Origin: CAZVJA01 sp964626885
GTDB taxonomy: Bacteria > Planctomycetota > Planctomycetia > Planctomycetales > Planctomycetaceae
Assembly (NCBI GenBank): GCA_964626885.1
Contig: CAZVJA010000093.1
Location: 1 to 18,994 of the forward strand
DNA: 18,994 nucleotides
Reading direction: 5' to 3'
The position numbers were made by a program, and so were the translations under genes. Positions 1 through 9,041 of the stretch are shown one piece after another. The notes beneath the pieces were generated by a model, which saw only the letters and a program-made list of their open reading frames with translations, had not been told where the DNA came from and did not search any database. Each line of letters starts with the position of its first letter. Positions within the stretch are counted from its first letter, which is position 1.

Positions 1-2
1 GC

Positions 3-332
3 AGCACCGCTTGCAAACAAATCAATATGTCGTGCGACACTCAGAATATCGTGAGTGGAGGGTGTGATGAGGATAACGATCATTGTTGGGCTTACACAAA
101 CGGAGCGACAAGTTGCTGGACCTGTGATGGGACTTCATCTAGTTGCGACGGGGGCGATAGTGAAAAAACTTGCACTCAAGCTTCAGAAACATTGAAATAC
201 CTGACGTATAGTTCCTGTACAGCCGCTTGCAACGGAAACGACATCTATGCGGAAGCAAGCAATGTTTCCACGGCTACAACGGCCACCGAGAGGTCAGAAG
301 CCAAGAAAACGTGCGTTGGCGGCAGTGAATAA
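3..332 (+). CDS. Cys-rich hypothetical protein, 3' part (partial)
   Basis: The frame is open from the window edge to TAA at 330-332. A Met occurs at 27 but has no Shine-Dalgarno sequence, and the frame continues without a stop upstream, so the gene most likely begins outside the window. The visible 109 residues contain 11 cysteines, including a SCWTC cluster, and many Ser, Thr, Gly and Asp residues with almost no hydrophobic stretch. This suggests an exported, disulfide-rich or metal-binding protein, but no family is recognised. Codon use looks more A/T-rich than in the neighbouring genes (gat, aca, agt, gaa are common). It converges on hemA, with a hairpin between them. Confidence 0.5.
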   Translation, partial: STACKQINMSCDTQNIVSGGCDEDNDHCWAYTNGATSCWTCDGTSSSCDGGDSEKTCTQASETLKYLTYSSCTAACNGNDIYAEASNVSTATTATERSEAKKTCVGGSE

Positions 333-350
333 TCAGGGCTAACACGCCGC

Positions 351-367
351 GGTCCGCACAGCGGACC
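351..367. terminator. Perfect 7-bp hairpin between convergent genes
   Basis: GGTCCGC (351-357), loop ACA, GCGGACC (361-367). It lies 18 bp after the stop of the Cys-rich gene and 28 bp before the stop of hemA on the other strand. No T-run follows on either strand, so it is not a canonical intrinsic terminator. It could be a bidirectional transcription or mRNA-end structure, or a copy of a short dispersed palindrome. Confidence 0.4.
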
Positions 368-395
368 CTACAACTGATCCCTGAATGCTTCGCTG

Positions 396-1672
<1,277 letters not shown>

Positions 1673-1676
<4 letters not shown>

Positions 1677-1909
1677 GGGAGTCCCCTCGCGTGATCGTGT
1701 TGGGTTGCGGAGGCGATCGACTCTGAATCCAGACACACGAGGTGCCACTCGCGGCTGGTCCGCCAGTGCGTCGTTGCTGATGTCGGTATCCGATCTGCCC
1801 CCTCACCCCCGGCCCCTCTCCCGCGAGGGGCGAGGGGAGAAAGAATTGTCGTTCCTGCGGTGTTGAACTGGACGGTGTTGAGCTGCGCGGTGTTGTGCTG
1901 CACGGTGTT
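1673..1909 (-). other. Possible C-terminal extension frame of the CcsA-like protein
   Basis: Left of the gap one minus-strand frame is open to TGA at 1673-1675. It first encodes pentapeptides of the form N-T-(A/V)-Q-x, the same pattern as the last codons of the ccsA frame right of the gap. It then runs through the REP-like element (SPLAPRGRGAGGEG) and ends in ARGLP, its TGA overlapping the hemA ATG. As written, the 100-N filler breaks the frame. If the 15-bp array is uninterrupted, the true gap must be 8 + 15k bases and the two frames join. Whether this tail is made is unknown; it has no domain I recognise. Confidence 0.35.
1799..1841. repeat. Dispersed REP-like GC-rich palindromic element
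   Basis: The stretch runs from CCCTCACCCCCGGCC through CCCCTC-TCCCGC-GAGGGG to CGAGGGGAGA. CCCCTC (about 1814-1819) and GAGGGG (about 1826-1831) form a stem around TCCCGC. The type is familiar from many bacterial genomes as an intergenic repeat whose chance translations read SPLAPRGRGxGGEG on one frame and PSPLAGEGPGVRG on another; both translations occur here on the minus strand. It sits between the ccsA-like gene and hemA. Confidence 0.6.
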
Positions 1910-2054
1910 NNNNNNNNNNNNNNNNNNNNNNNNNNNNNNNNNNNNNNNNNNNNNNNNNNNNNNNNNNNNNNNNNNNNNNNNNNNNNNNNNNNNNNNNNNN
2001 NNNNNNNNNCGGTGTTGTGCTGCACGGTGTTAATTGGCGCGGTGTCCTTCTTGG
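1858..2054. repeat. 15-bp tandem repeat (minisatellite) broken by an assembly gap
   Basis: Left of the gap: cggtgttgaactgga (1858-1872), cggtgttgagctgcg (1873-1887), cggtgttgtgctgca (1888-1902), then cggtgtt (1903-1909). Right of the gap: cggtgttgtgctgca (2010-2024), cggtgttaattggcg (2025-2039), then degenerating cggtgtccttcttgg (2040-2054). The unit is five codons long and reads N-T-x-Q-x on the minus strand at the 3' end of the ccsA-like gene. Copy number is unknown because of the gap. Confidence 0.85.
1910..2009. other. Assembly gap, 100 N (placeholder length)
   Basis: Exactly 100 N, the usual filler for a gap of unknown size. Identical 15-bp repeat units flank it, so the assembler probably stopped inside the tandem repeat. 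Frames that read across the N run should not be trusted. Confidence 0.95.
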
Positions 2055-2937
2055 CGGTGCCGTGTTTTCGCTGCGCGCCGGTTGTCGTTGTTTCGTGCCC
2101 GCCGGTGAGCATTTGCAGTCCGAGAAACGTGGCCAGCAGGAACCCGAACGCCCAGATGGTCAGCCAAGCGACCTGTTTTCCGGCGGGGCGCGGTGTCCAG
2201 AGCAGCCAGCAAAAGAAGGCCATCATGACCAGCCAGACGACGCCGCTCGCCACGACGATTGGGTCTCCCCACGAAATCGGATCGGGAGCGGATTTCGATA
2301 GAAAGATCAAACGCACGCCCGTGAGCATTCCCAACGTCAACAGCGGCACGGAGACGACGATTGCCCACCAGTTCAACCGGGCCAGCCGCGCGAGGCTGGG
2401 GAGCGCCATGCCAACATACATGGTCTGCTTGTGCTTCAACCGGCGATGCTGCACCAGGTACATCATGCTCAACACAAATCCGAGGATGACTCCCGCCATG
2501 CCGAATACCAGCAGAGAAGCATGCAGCATCCCCCAATGTCGGAGAGCGTCATCTTCCAGTTGTTGATCTCGGGCGTGGAGCGCGCTGGGAACGTCTCCCA
2601 CGACATAGGCCGCACCGATCAACATCAGCACCAGCGGCAGCAGAAACATTCCGACCGGCAAGTCGCGCTGCAGTGCCGAGAGAAACAAGTAGAACAAGAT
2701 CGCCAGCCAGGCGAGCACTAGCAGCCAATCGTGCGTTGAGCTCAACAGCGGCGGCAGGTGGGCCTGCGTGGCTCGTTCCAGGAGATACATGGTGTGGGCC
2801 ACGAAGCCCGCGAGCCCGAACAGCAGCATGATCGGCTGGCTGATCGACCGTTTGCCGATCAGCCGGGTCCATTCGAGCCCGAACGCCACGAGATAGCTCG
2901 CGGTAAAGCAGACGATGCCGACGTTTCCCAGCGCCAT
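2010..2937 (-). CDS. CcsA/HemX-type cytochrome c assembly membrane protein (3' end in gap)
   Basis: 309 residues are readable from ATG 2937 to the gap. The protein is strongly hydrophobic with about eight membrane segments (roughly 4-20, 34-52, 70-88, 95-113, 138-162, 190-213, 228-247, 258-277). Conserved histidines lie in loops or helix ends: STHDWLL (His69) and HWGMLHASLL (His134, His139). The tryptophan-rich WWD motif of true CcsA is reduced to SWGDPIVVASGVVW (222-235), closer to HemX of the Bacillus hemAX pair. An AGGGA sequence precedes the start. The known role of the family is heme handling for cytochrome c maturation (CcsA/ResC) or control of HemA level (HemX); position directly before hemA supports either. 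The hydrophobic core is complete before the gap; the Thr-rich tail (HETTTTGAQRKH) runs into the repeat. Confidence 0.8.
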
Positions 2938-2972
2938 GAAGATTCCCTGTCGTTCAGATCACACCCACGCAA

Positions 2973-2978
2973 ATTATA
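2973..2978 (-). promoter_or_regulatory. Candidate -10 box for the ccsA-hemA operon
   Basis: Reads TATAAT on the minus strand, 35 bp upstream of the ccsA-like ATG, an exact sigma70 -10 consensus in an otherwise GC-rich context. No good -35 hexamer is seen at 16-18 bp. Confidence 0.4.
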
Positions 2979-3159
2979 CACGTTTAGCCGATCGCTGCAT
3001 TCGACAGCCCGGAGGTCTTCAAAGGGTCATTCAAGTTGCCGGCTCGGGCTGATCCTTACGATTTGCCTTACCGATCCATAGCCGAAAAACAGGGCAATTG
3101 CACGGCATTCGGCTGGTTCCACACTTAAATCGCGTCCCCGGCCCGACTAGAATGGGGAG

Positions 3160-4170
3160 ATGTCCATCGACTGGGAGCCACTCCGACCGATCCTTCGCAA
3201 CCACCAGCGGTTCGTGCTTTCAAGCCACGTGCGGCCCGATGCCGACGCGATCGGCTCGGAACTCGCCGTTGCCGCCGTTCTCGAACGGATGGGGAAGACG
3301 GTCCGAATCGTCAATCCGTCGGCTATTCCCGCCAACCTTGAATTTCTCGATCCGACCAAACGGGTGCTCAAGATCGATGAAGGAATCACGGCGGCGGAGA
3401 TCATCGACACCGACGTGCATATGATTCTCGACACGAGTTCGTGGACGCAGCTTGTGGATGTCGGGAAGGCGCTCAAAGCCTCGACCGCGGTGAAGGTCGT
3501 CATTGATCATCACGTGAGCGCGGACGATATCGGGGCAATGGAGTTTAAGGACCCGACCGCCGAAGCCACCGGCGCGCTCATCATGCGAATGGCCGAGGCG
3601 CTCGAGCTTCCATTGCCTCCGGAAGCGGCGATGCCGTTGTTTTGTGCGTTAGCGACCGATACCGGCTGGTTTCGGTTTTCCTCGACGTCGAGCGATACAT
3701 ACCGGCTCGCCGCACGGCTGATTGACTTGGGCGCGCAACCCGACTTAATATATCAATTGCTATACGAGCAATATTCTTACGCGCGCGTGAAGCTGGCGGG
3801 AAGAGTGCTCGACCGGGTCACGCTCGACGCCGACGGGCGTCTGGCTTACACCTGGGTGCAGTTGAGTGACTTCGACGAGACCGGAGCCAAACCGGTCGAC
3901 ACGGAAGATTTGGTGAACGAGTGCCTGCGGATCGGCGGAACGGAATGCGCGTTCATCGCCATCGAACAGCTGAACAAACGAGTCAAAGTCAGTTTTCGGA
4001 GCCGCACGACGCTTAACGTCGCGCAAATTGCGGAACAGTTCTCGGGAGGGGGACACAAACAGGCGGCCGGGGCGATCTTACCCGGTCCGCCCAATGAAGC
4101 ACGTAAGAGAGTTCTCGCCGCGATCCTGACTGCACTGAAATCCCACCCTCCCGGAATACCGGCCAAATAA
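3160..4170 (+). CDS. nrnA: DHH/DHHA1 phosphoesterase, NrnA-type oligoribonuclease/pAp phosphatase
   Basis: 336 residues, the usual NrnA length. The N-terminal DHH domain has SHVRPDADAIGSE (His23, Asp27, Asp29), LDTSS (Asp91), VIDHHVS (Asp116, His117, His118) and ATDTGWFRF (Asp167), which together bind two metal ions. The C-terminal DHHA1 domain has the substrate loop SGGGHKQAAGA (295-305). Members hydrolyse short RNA oligonucleotides and often 3'-phosphoadenosine 5'-phosphate in the cytosol. ATG 3160 is the first possible ATG after an in-frame TAG at 3148-3150; GGGGAG directly abuts it, an unusually short Shine-Dalgarno spacing. The gene is divergent from the ccsA-hemA block and has no partner on its own strand. 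The exact substrate preference cannot be read from the sequence. Confidence 0.9.
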   Translation: MSIDWEPLRPILRNHQRFVLSSHVRPDADAIGSELAVAAVLERMGKTVRIVNPSAIPANLEFLDPTKRVLKIDEGITAAEIIDTDVHMILDTSSWTQLVDVGKALKASTAVKVVIDHHVSADDIGAMEFKDPTAEATGALIMRMAEALELPLPPEAAMPLFCALATDTGWFRFSSTSSDTYRLAARLIDLGAQPDLIYQLLYEQYSYARVKLAGRVLDRVTLDADGRLAYTWVQLSDFDETGAKPVDTEDLVNECLRIGGTECAFIAIEQLNKRVKVSFRSRTTLNVAQIAEQFSGGGHKQAAGAILPGPPNEARKRVLAAILTALKSHPPGIPAK

Positions 4171-4530
4171 ACTGCCAAACTCCGATTTTTTTCGCGACAA
4201 ACAACGACCGACCATCCCCACCAAAACTCGACGCCCCACCCGCGACGTGTTCCCACAGATCAACGCTGCCTGCTCTTCAACGTATTGAGAAGGCCTAGGA
4301 GTAATTTCAAGACCTTGTATTTGGGAGGGCGACACTCCTGTGGAGCCGCCACAACGAGAGACTTCGGGACGTAGCGGCTCGGCGGACCACCCTTCGGGCG
4401 GTGCCCCCTCGCCCTCCCGGTTTTGAAACCACGTGCGGCCTCCACAGAGTTCACGCGAACAGAACAGGTGCTTCGAACAGAACCACGATCAACTTGTGTC
4501 TCCGATCCATTCCATTAGGAGAGACTTGAG
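4171..4530. other. Intergenic region with palindromic element and direct repeat
   Basis: 360 bp between nrnA and the Rieske 1 gene. It holds the palindromic element at 4323-4418 and a 10-bp direct repeat, cgaacagaac, at 4456-4465 and 4474-4483, the first copy overlapping GTTCacgcGAAC (4449-4460). A T-run (around 4186-4192) follows nrnA but without a convincing stem. No coding frame here looks real. The promoter of the Rieske 1 operon should lie between 4419 and 4510. Confidence 0.5.
4323..4418. repeat. Large palindromic intergenic element
   Basis: Outer arms GGGAGGGCGA (4323-4332) and TCGCCCTCCC (4409-4418) are perfect reverse complements. Inner arms GAGCCGC (4343-4349) and GCGGCTC (4374-4380) are also perfect. 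A third small hairpin with a TTCG loop (ccacccTTCGggcggtg, about 4387-4403) lies on the right side. The arrangement would fold into a long branched hairpin and resembles dispersed GGGAGGGCGA...TCGCCCTCCC elements of planctomycete genomes. There is no open reading frame, so it is a REP/MITE-like repeat and not an insertion sequence. Confidence 0.6.
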
Positions 4531-5169
4531 ATGGCCCAACATCCCCAAAGCGGACCGGGTGCGAAATCCCTTTCCGCGGCCGCAGGATCACCGCCGAAAT
4601 CCTCCCATGGTTCCGCCGCCGAACCTCCCCGGAGGAGCTTTTTGCAGAAGGCTCTGGCGGTGGTGATTGGAGGCATCGTTTCGATTTTTCCCGCCGCGGC
4701 CGGATTGGCGGTGTTTGTCGATCCGCTTCGCTCCCGTAAGAAAAAAGGTGAGGGCGAATCTGCGGATGAAGGTTTCTTGAAAGTCGCCTCGCTCGATTCT
4801 CTCCTGGTGGGATCTCCCCGGCAGGTGACGGTGATCAACGATCGCGTCGACGCCTGGAATCTCTTCCCACGCGAACCGGTTGGCGCGGTTTACCTGCTGC
4901 GTCAACAAGACGGGACGGTACTGGCGCTCAACAGGGTTTGTCCTCACGCGGGATGTCTCGTGGATTTCAATGCCGATCAAGCCGCCTACTTATGTCCCTG
5001 CCATAAGAGCTCTTTTAAGCTCGACGGCAGCATCAAGAATGAGGACAGCCCGTCGCCGCGCGGACTTGACTCCCTGATCGTTGACGCCGAGAAGCTCAAG
5101 GCGGGAGAAGTGTGGATCAAGTTTCAGAATTTCCAGAGCGGCAAGGCCGAGAAGGTTGCCGAGACATGA
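4531..5169 (+). CDS. Rieske [2Fe-2S] protein 1 of a bc-type complex
   Basis: 212 residues. The [2Fe-2S] ligands are in CPHAGC (137-142) and CPCHKSSF (155-162): two Cys and two His, with the extra Cys pair that forms the stabilising disulfide. The N-terminus has a Pro/Ser-rich stretch, then PRRSFLQKA (33-41), a twin-arginine-like signal, and a hydrophobic anchor at about 42-62, so the cluster domain should face the periplasm, exported folded by Tat. A good Shine-Dalgarno (GGAGA) precedes ATG 4531. The stop TGA (5167-5169) overlaps the ATG of cytochrome b by four bases (ATGA), so the two subunits are translationally coupled. It moves electrons from quinol at the Qo site of the partner cytochrome b to the fused cytochrome c. 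The motif RVDAW (105-109) is shared with Rieske 2. Confidence 0.93.
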   Translation: MAQHPQSGPGAKSLSAAAGSPPKSSHGSAAEPPRRSFLQKALAVVIGGIVSIFPAAAGLAVFVDPLRSRKKKGEGESADEGFLKVASLDSLLVGSPRQVTVINDRVDAWNLFPREPVGAVYLLRQQDGTVLALNRVCPHAGCLVDFNADQAAYLCPCHKSSFKLDGSIKNEDSPSPRGLDSLIVDAEKLKAGEVWIKFQNFQSGKAEKVAET

Positions 5170-7070
5170 AGTCGATTCTCAATTGGCTGGAAGACCGGAC
5201 CGGCTACCGCGAGTTCGTGCATGGCGCGCTCTATGAGCCGATTCCCGGCGGTGCCCGCTGGCGATACGTTTGGGGAAGCACGCTGGTCTTCGCGTTTTCG
5301 GTGCAGCTCGTCACCGGGTTGTTTCTCTGGATGTGCTACAGCCCCAGTTCACAGACCGCCTGGGAAAGCGTCTATTACATTCAGCACGAAATGCAGTTCG
5401 GCTGGCTGCTCCGCGGACTGCATCACTTCACGGCACAATTGATGGTGGTGCTGCTGGCGATTCACCTGATGCAGGTGATTATCGACGGCGCCTACCGCGC
5501 GCCGCGGGAAGTCAACTTCTGGCTTGGCTTGATTCTGTTGAAAATCGTGCTGGGGCTGTCGCTGACCGGATACTTGCTTCCGTGGGACCAGAAGGGATAC
5601 TGGGCCACGCAGGTGGCGACGAAGCTCTCCTCCATCGTGCCGTTCGTCGGTCCATCGATACAACGGCTCGCGGTCGGCGGCTCGCAGTATGGACATCATA
5701 CGTTGACGCGATTCTTCGCCCTACATGCCGGGTTTCTGCCGGCACTGTTGATCTTGTTTCTCGTGCTGCACATCTATGTCTTTCGACGGCACGGCATCAC
5801 CGCGCGAAAACCCGAAGAACGGGACAGCGGTTCCTTCTGGCCCGATCAAGTACTGAAAGACGCCGTTGCGTGCTTTGGTGTCCTGGTCGTTGTGTTGCTG
5901 CTCGTATTTCAACACGCGCCGCACAGCCCCGCCGAATTCCGCCAGATGGCCGATGAAGGCCGGCTCGGCGACGTGCTGGGGGCGGAACTCGGAGCCCCGG
6001 CCGATCCGGCCAATTCGTATTCCGCCGCGCGCCCCGAATGGTACTTCCTGTTTCTGTATCAGTTCTTGAAGTACTTCAAGGGGGAACAGGAAATTTACGG
6101 CGCGATCGTCATTCCCGGCGCGGTGTTCGGGGTGATGTTCCTCATGCCGTTCATCGGCCGCTGGAAATTGGGACATCGGTTCAACGTCGGTTATATGTGC
6201 TGCCTGTTGGCTGGAGTGGCTGCGCTCACGTATCTGGCACGGGATGAAGACGCGAAAGATCCCGACTACAAGCGGGCCGTGGCCGACGCCGAGCAGCAGG
6301 CGGAACGGGTCGTCGAGTTGATTCGCGGCCCGGGGGGCATTGGCATTTCCGGCGCGCGGGCGTTGTTGCAGAACGATCCCAAGACGCACGGTCCGAACGT
6401 CTTCGCGACGAACTGCTCGCAATGCCATCGTTACGACGGTCATGACGGTACCGCCCGCGTCCCGGAAACTCCCGGCACCGCTTCCGACCTCGGGAACTTC
6501 GGCACGCGGGAATGGATTCGGGGGTTCATCGTCGATCCCGCCGGGCCGAAGCATTTCGGTCCCACTATTAACGGCGCTTTTCAAGGCAAGCCGATTGACA
6601 AACAGTTCGTCGAGGGGGAAATGGCGAATTGGGCTAAAGACAATATTCCCCAGATGACCGAACGGGAAATCAACGGCGTCGTCGAATTTCTACTGGCGCA
6701 AAGCAAACGGACCGATATTCCTCCGGCCGATCCCGAACTCGTGAAGATCGGCAAGGAGTTTTTCAAGAACGGTTCGAAGAAGGCCGACGGATCGGTGAAC
6801 GCCGTGGCCTGTTCCACGTGTCACGGAATTGAAGTGGACGGCGAAGTGATTGGCGATCTTAACAGCGGCTATCCGCGGTTCACCGGATATGCCTCGGAAG
6901 AATGGTTGAGAGACTTTCTACTCAACCCGGGAGCCGCGCATCACTACGGCGACCGCAACGCGATGCCGTCGTATAAGGAACGCGTCTCCGAACACGATCT
7001 CGACATCCTGCTCCGCTGGATGCGGCACCGCTGGTACGAGCCGAATCAGGAACAGGCGAAAGGGTCGTGA
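5166..7070 (+). CDS. Cytochrome b (b6 + subunit IV) fused to diheme cytochrome c, copy 1
   Basis: 634 residues, a fusion of three modules. Residues 1-215 are a cytochrome b6-type domain with heme ligands His86/His100 (13 residues apart) and His187/His202 (14 apart) and the Qo motif PWDQKGYWA (139-147). Residues 225-358 are a subunit-IV-like part with PEWY (290-293). Residues 395-634 are a periplasmic region with two heme c sites, CSQCH (417-421) and CSTCH (549-553); NAMPSY (Met600) is a likely axial ligand. The spacing of 14 between the second His pair is b6f-like. I see no Cys at the place of the heme cn attachment residue of b6. With Rieske 1 it would form a quinol:cytochrome c oxidoreductase core in the cytoplasmic membrane. 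ATG 5166 is chosen over an upstream in-frame start because of the ATGA overlap and GAGAAGG upstream. Confidence 0.93.
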   Translation: MKSILNWLEDRTGYREFVHGALYEPIPGGARWRYVWGSTLVFAFSVQLVTGLFLWMCYSPSSQTAWESVYYIQHEMQFGWLLRGLHHFTAQLMVVLLAIHLMQVIIDGAYRAPREVNFWLGLILLKIVLGLSLTGYLLPWDQKGYWATQVATKLSSIVPFVGPSIQRLAVGGSQYGHHTLTRFFALHAGFLPALLILFLVLHIYVFRRHGITARKPEERDSGSFWPDQVLKDAVACFGVLVVVLLLVFQHAPHSPAEFRQMADEGRLGDVLGAELGAPADPANSYSAARPEWYFLFLYQFLKYFKGEQEIYGAIVIPGAVFGVMFLMPFIGRWKLGHRFNVGYMCCLLAGVAALTYLARDEDAKDPDYKRAVADAEQQAERVVELIRGPGGIGISGARALLQNDPKTHGPNVFATNCSQCHRYDGHDGTARVPETPGTASDLGNFGTREWIRGFIVDPAGPKHFGPTINGAFQGKPIDKQFVEGEMANWAKDNIPQMTEREINGVVEFLLAQSKRTDIPPADPELVKIGKEFFKNGSKKADGSVNAVACSTCHGIEVDGEVIGDLNSGYPRFTGYASEEWLRDFLLNPGAAHHYGDRNAMPSYKERVSEHDLDILLRWMRHRWYEPNQEQAKGS

Positions 7071-7079
7071 TCGGCGGAT

Positions 7080-9041
7080 TTACGGCGACGGTTCGGTCTC
7101 CGCCCGCTTCCACTCGCCGCGCATCCAGTCGACCAACAGTTTGATATCGGTCTCCGATAATTGCGTCGGATCGAACGCCGGCATGATGTTCTTGTCGCCG
7201 TAGAAACGTTCGCCCCCCGGCTGACGAAGAAAATCGACCAGCCATTGCTGCGAACCGTAACCGTTCAAGTCGGGGGCCGCGCCCCCACCCTCTGCATTCG
7301 GGTCGGCGGCCTTGAGAGCGTGACACTGCGCACAATACCCTTCAAACTCGAGCGGCTTCCCTTCCGAGTCCTTCAAGCCCGTTCCGCTGAATATCGCGAT
7401 ACCGAGTTGAATTTCTTCATCTGTCGCGGCGACCAGATCCCGGCGGCCTGACTCGCGCGCCAGGAGCGCCGACACTGCTTCCACATGTTTGGGGGTAATC
7501 GGCCCATTCGGTTCCAGGTTCGCCTCGGCCCAAGCCGCCATGTCCCCGTCGTGAATCGCGCTTCCCCCTTCCAGCTTCCCGACTGCCCCGAAGAATTTGT
7601 CGTCATGCGGATGGCTCAAGAAGCCTGCGACCCATTCACGGCTGGCGAATTTGTATAGATCGGACGCCGTGGGGGCTGCGGACTTTTCTCCGCCTTCCAC
7701 CAATTCGACGACTTCGCGCCCCGTACCGTCATGCCCGTTCCAGCGATGGCACGACGCACAGTTCGCGGCGAATAACAACGGCCCCATGGTCTTCGGGTCG
7801 TTTCGCAGGAGCGTCGTCGGACCTTCTGGAGGAACTCCCTGTTGTCCGGCGAGCCAAGCGGCGCGTCCAGCGTAATTCAAATCGTCACGCCGCGAGCGGG
7901 CAAATTTTTCATCGAGTCGATCGCTGCAAATCCCCGTGTAGGTCAACCATAACACGCCGACCAGCCCCGCAACCGACATGCTCACCGCCAGGCCATACCC
8001 CGCGCGGCGTCCCAGGAGACGCTCGTAAAACGGCATCAGAAATATCAACGCCGCGACAACGACCGGCAGAAGCCCGGTGATGAGAACTTCCTGCTCCTTG
8101 TCGACCATGTGCCGCAGTTCGAACAAAAATCGTACGTACCATTCGGGGCGGGCCACATAGGGAAGTTCCGGGTCGGCCGGCGCCTGCAACGCAATCTCGC
8201 GGACCGGAAGATCCTGTTCCCATTCGACGTTCGCGGGGATCGCCGCGCGTTCCCGAATCACGGGATACAACGTCACCTGCCCGACCACGATGCCCATCAG
8301 CACTACAAACCACATCAGGTTTCGCGTCGATTGATAGGGCCAGTAGGGTTCCAAGCCGGCGGGGTGAGAACTGCCGGACGATTCGAGTGATTTCATCATC
8401 TGCAACTTGTCGCGCCGCATGAGCGCCACGTGGATCACCAGCAGCAGGCCGGCCAGCAACGGGAGCACGACAACATGCAATGTGTACAACCGAGTGAGCG
8501 TAAGATTCCCGAACTCACTCCCTCCCACGAGGATGGTCCGCAGCGTGGGACCGACAAGCGGGATTGTGCCAAGAATTCCGGTCTCGATTTGATACGCCCA
8601 GTAGCCTTTTTGGTCCCAGGGAAGAGGGTTGCCGCTGATCGCCGCCGCCAGGACGACCCCGGCCAGCAGCAGACCGCTCCAGAAGATGAACTCTTTCGGC
8701 TTGCGGTATCCCGCCGTGAGCACCACCATCATCAGATGGACGATGATGGCCACCAGCATCATGTGCGACGCGTAATGGTGCACTCCACGAATCAGCCAGC
8801 CCCAGCGCACGACCGTCTGCAAGTAATACACGCTCCCCCAGGCGGAGGACTCCGACGGGCTATAAACGGTCATCAACAGCGTTCCCGTGATGCACTCCAC
8901 GAGAAACAGCAAGGCCAACGCCCCTCCCCAAACGTACCGCCACCGGGCGGACCGGTTGACGGGAAAGTTCAGCAGCAACAGCGCGTGAAGCAGACCGCGG
9001 TACCCCGTGCGGTCGTCAATTTTGTCGCGAATGCTAGCCAA
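7080..9041 (-). CDS. Cytochrome b (b6 + subunit IV) fused to diheme cytochrome c, copy 2
   Basis: 653 residues from a TTG start. The module order matches copy 1: b-heme ligands His88/His102 and His189/His204, Qo motif PWDQKGYWA (141-149), PEWY (299-302), then heme c sites CASCH (428-432) and CAQCH (570-574), with NIMPAF (Met620) a likely ligand. TTG 9041 is chosen over GTG 9062 because GGAGAAGG (9048-9055) lies exactly 6 bases upstream and because the protein then aligns residue for residue with copy 1 (xxSIxxxxxDRTGYR). It overlaps the Rieske 2 stop by 8 bases. The extramembrane insert before PEWY and the linker between the b and c parts differ clearly from copy 1, so this is an old paralogue and not a recent duplication. 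It forms a second bc core with Rieske 2. Confidence 0.92.
   Translation of the reverse strand: MASIRDKIDDRTGYRGLLHALLLLNFPVNRSARWRYVWGGALALLFLVECITGTLLMTVYSPSESSAWGSVYYLQTVVRWGWLIRGVHHYASHMMLVAIIVHLMMVVLTAGYRKPKEFIFWSGLLLAGVVLAAAISGNPLPWDQKGYWAYQIETGILGTIPLVGPTLRTILVGGSEFGNLTLTRLYTLHVVVLPLLAGLLLVIHVALMRRDKLQMMKSLESSGSSHPAGLEPYWPYQSTRNLMWFVVLMGIVVGQVTLYPVIRERAAIPANVEWEQDLPVREIALQAPADPELPYVARPEWYVRFLFELRHMVDKEQEVLITGLLPVVVAALIFLMPFYERLLGRRAGYGLAVSMSVAGLVGVLWLTYTGICSDRLDEKFARSRRDDLNYAGRAAWLAGQQGVPPEGPTTLLRNDPKTMGPLLFAANCASCHRWNGHDGTGREVVELVEGGEKSAAPTASDLYKFASREWVAGFLSHPHDDKFFGAVGKLEGGSAIHDGDMAAWAEANLEPNGPITPKHVEAVSALLARESGRRDLVAATDEEIQLGIAIFSGTGLKDSEGKPLEFEGYCAQCHALKAADPNAEGGGAAPDLNGYGSQQWLVDFLRQPGGERFYGDKNIMPAFDPTQLSETDIKLLVDWMRGEWKRAETEPSP

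Noticed and set aside
1858..2054. CRISPR array
   Set aside because: Units are 15 bp, directly adjacent with no spacers, and there are no cas genes. It is a tandem minisatellite.
1895..2566. 223-codon plus-strand frame across the gap
   Set aside because: It also depends on the filler N and lies opposite the ccsA-like gene, whose membrane-protein character is clear.
4387..4403. TTCG-loop hairpin considered as an intrinsic terminator of nrnA
   Set aside because: It is more than 200 bp from the nrnA stop, lacks a T-run and is nested inside the larger palindromic element.
5721..6584. 287-codon minus-strand frame opposite cytochrome b-c 1
   Set aside because: A shadow frame in GC-rich DNA. The plus strand carries the heme and PEWY motifs.
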